Source: a virus. From it: DNA of 29,219 bases. Under the pieces are notes generated by a model that searched no databases, was not told the origin of the DNA, and saw only the letters and a program-made list of their open reading frames with translations. How positions within the stretch are numbered: the stretch's first letter is position 1; each line of letters starts with the position of its first letter. The stretch spans positions 1 to 29,219 of the IMG/VR virus record IMGVR_UViG_3300025137_000184; one strand, given 5' to 3'. The translations under genes and the position numbers were made by a program. Shown one piece after another: positions 28,535 through 29,219 of the stretch.

Positions 28535-29219
28535 ATGGCACAATCAAACATAGACCAAGCACCATATAAAAGTCAAGCAAGTAGTATTCTTTTAACACCT
28601 GTTGAGCAAGAGATAATTTTTGTAATTGAGAATGATGATGCAGTAGCTAATGAAGTAAAAGTAAAATTTGGAGTTGAGGTTCATATAGGAACAAACTCTC
28701 TTAACCCTTCAACTACTGATGATCAAATTGGAATATTTAAAGCAAGCCCTAACAATGCAGGTAAAGGAATTTTTAACTTTCAAGATATAGTAAGTAATTA
28801 TGTAAAGGCAGATAATTTAGCAGGTAGGGCTAGTAGATATAAAACAGTACAACAAGGTATTAATACTCAAAAATACCCAATTCACTTAATAGATAAATTC
28901 TCCTCAAACGAAAATTCTATAAGATATTTTATGTGCCAATTTTTTGTAGAATTTCTTAATACTACAACTAATCAAGTAGAGAGAGCAGGTTTTACTAATA
29001 GAAATTCAGATCAATATATGCTGATTAACTCTTATGTTAAATATACTGATTCTTTAGAAATAGATTTTCCTAATTTTGGTTTTAATATGGATAGCTTTAT
29101 TCCAAGTGGTACTGCTGCTAATAAAAGATTTTTAACTAATGCACCTACTACTCAATACGCTAATGATGGCGACTACGGTACTTTGGCATTTATGACACCC
29201 TCAGTTGATGCTGCTGATA
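28535..29219 (+). CDS. tail protein, 5' part of the gene split by the contig ends
   Basis: This is the N-terminal part of a 475-residue protein whose remainder is at 1-842. It starts with ATG (MAQSNIDQAPYK) one base after the stop of the HK97 gp10-like gene. No stop occurs before the contig end, and the last codon of the unique sequence (base 29120 plus bases 1-2) reads AAT, keeping the frame across the junction. The protein is beta-rich, without signal peptide or membrane segment. By sequence style and place (after the neck genes, before the 904-residue tail protein) I take it as a distal-tail or tail-tip structural protein of the type seen in Bacteroidota phages. The exact tail role is inferred. 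Confidence 0.8.
   Translation, partial: MAQSNIDQAPYKSQASSILLTPVEQEIIFVIENDDAVANEVKVKFGVEVHIGTNSLNPSTTDDQIGIFKASPNNAGKGIFNFQDIVSNYVKADNLAGRASRYKTVQQGINTQKYPIHLIDKFSSNENSIRYFMCQFFVEFLNTTTNQVERAGFTNRNSDQYMLINSYVKYTDSLEIDFPNFGFNMDSFIPSGTAANKRFLTNAPTTQYANDGDYGTLAFMTPSVDAAD
29121..29219. repeat. terminal direct repeat, right copy (circular closure)
   Basis: Exact copy of bases 1-99. It marks the point where the contig closes on itself. The tail gene beginning at 28535 runs through this copy and continues in frame at base 100. Confidence 0.95.

Noticed and set aside
1-29219. Temperate life style or prophage
   Set aside because: No integrase, transposase, excisionase, CI-type repressor or divergent repressor region was seen, and all genes are on one strand.
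1-29219. tRNA genes, CRISPR array or insertion sequences
   Set aside because: No cloverleaf with a CCA or GGTTCGA-type arm, no regularly spaced repeats of 25-40 bases and no transposase-like protein was found by reading the sequence.

Overview
The window is a complete, circularly closed genome of a small tailed phage of Bacteroidota, most likely infecting a flavobacterium. Bases 1-99 and 29121-29219 are identical. Joining the ends at this overlap gives a 29,120-bp circle and restores one 475-codon tail gene across the junction (28535-29120 plus 1-842). The host assignment rests on the low G+C, the lack of Shine-Dalgarno sequences (starts are preceded by A/T-rich leaders), a perfect Bacteroidota-type promoter (TTTG-N19-TATCTTTG) ahead of the early genes, and many proteins of types that I associate with phages of this phylum. 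All genes read on the + strand. I see no integrase, lysogeny repressor, tRNA, CRISPR array or insertion sequence, so a lytic life style is likely.

Layout on the circle: (1) packaging, terS-terL (24040-25693), closed by a strong terminator; (2) tail and neck genes (25805 through the junction to 6018), with a tail-assembly-chaperone pair joined by a probable -1 ribosomal frameshift, neck proteins, two large tail-tip proteins, a fibre with YadA-like repeats and a short tape measure; (3) head genes (6055-13601): XkdF-like protease, scaffold, major capsid, probable tail tube, three surface or accessory proteins, portal and a connector; (4) a lysis and accessory set (13601-15282): small basic and membrane proteins, a DUF5675 protein, a holin-like protein and a metallophosphoesterase; (5) a 198-bp non-coding region with the host-type promoter and phased GTTAA repeats; (6) an early region (15481-21822): small unknown proteins, an SSB-like OB protein, a DnaA domain IV-like protein, a replication-initiator-like protein, NinG, a sigma-like factor and a DUF3310 protein; (7) a DNA-modification cassette (21852-24038): ParB-domain protein, GT-A-type glycosyltransferase and a TET/JBP-like 2-oxoglutarate/Fe(II) dioxygenase, directly upstream of terS.

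The most interesting system is that cassette. A base-oxidising dioxygenase next to a glycosyltransferase suggests hydroxylated and then glycosylated bases in the virion DNA. The closed genome shows no cytosine-5 methyltransferase to make 5-methylcytosine. The substrate could therefore be thymine, as in trypanosome base J, or host-made 5mC. A second signal is a motif close to TTCTATTATATTATAT just upstream of five gene starts (6055, 6806, 9228, 21852, 25805), including the starts of the modification, tail and head-assembly blocks. It may be a phage promoter read with the help of the phage sigma-like factor. A host-type promoter facing backwards into the terL terminator could make a very small antisense RNA.
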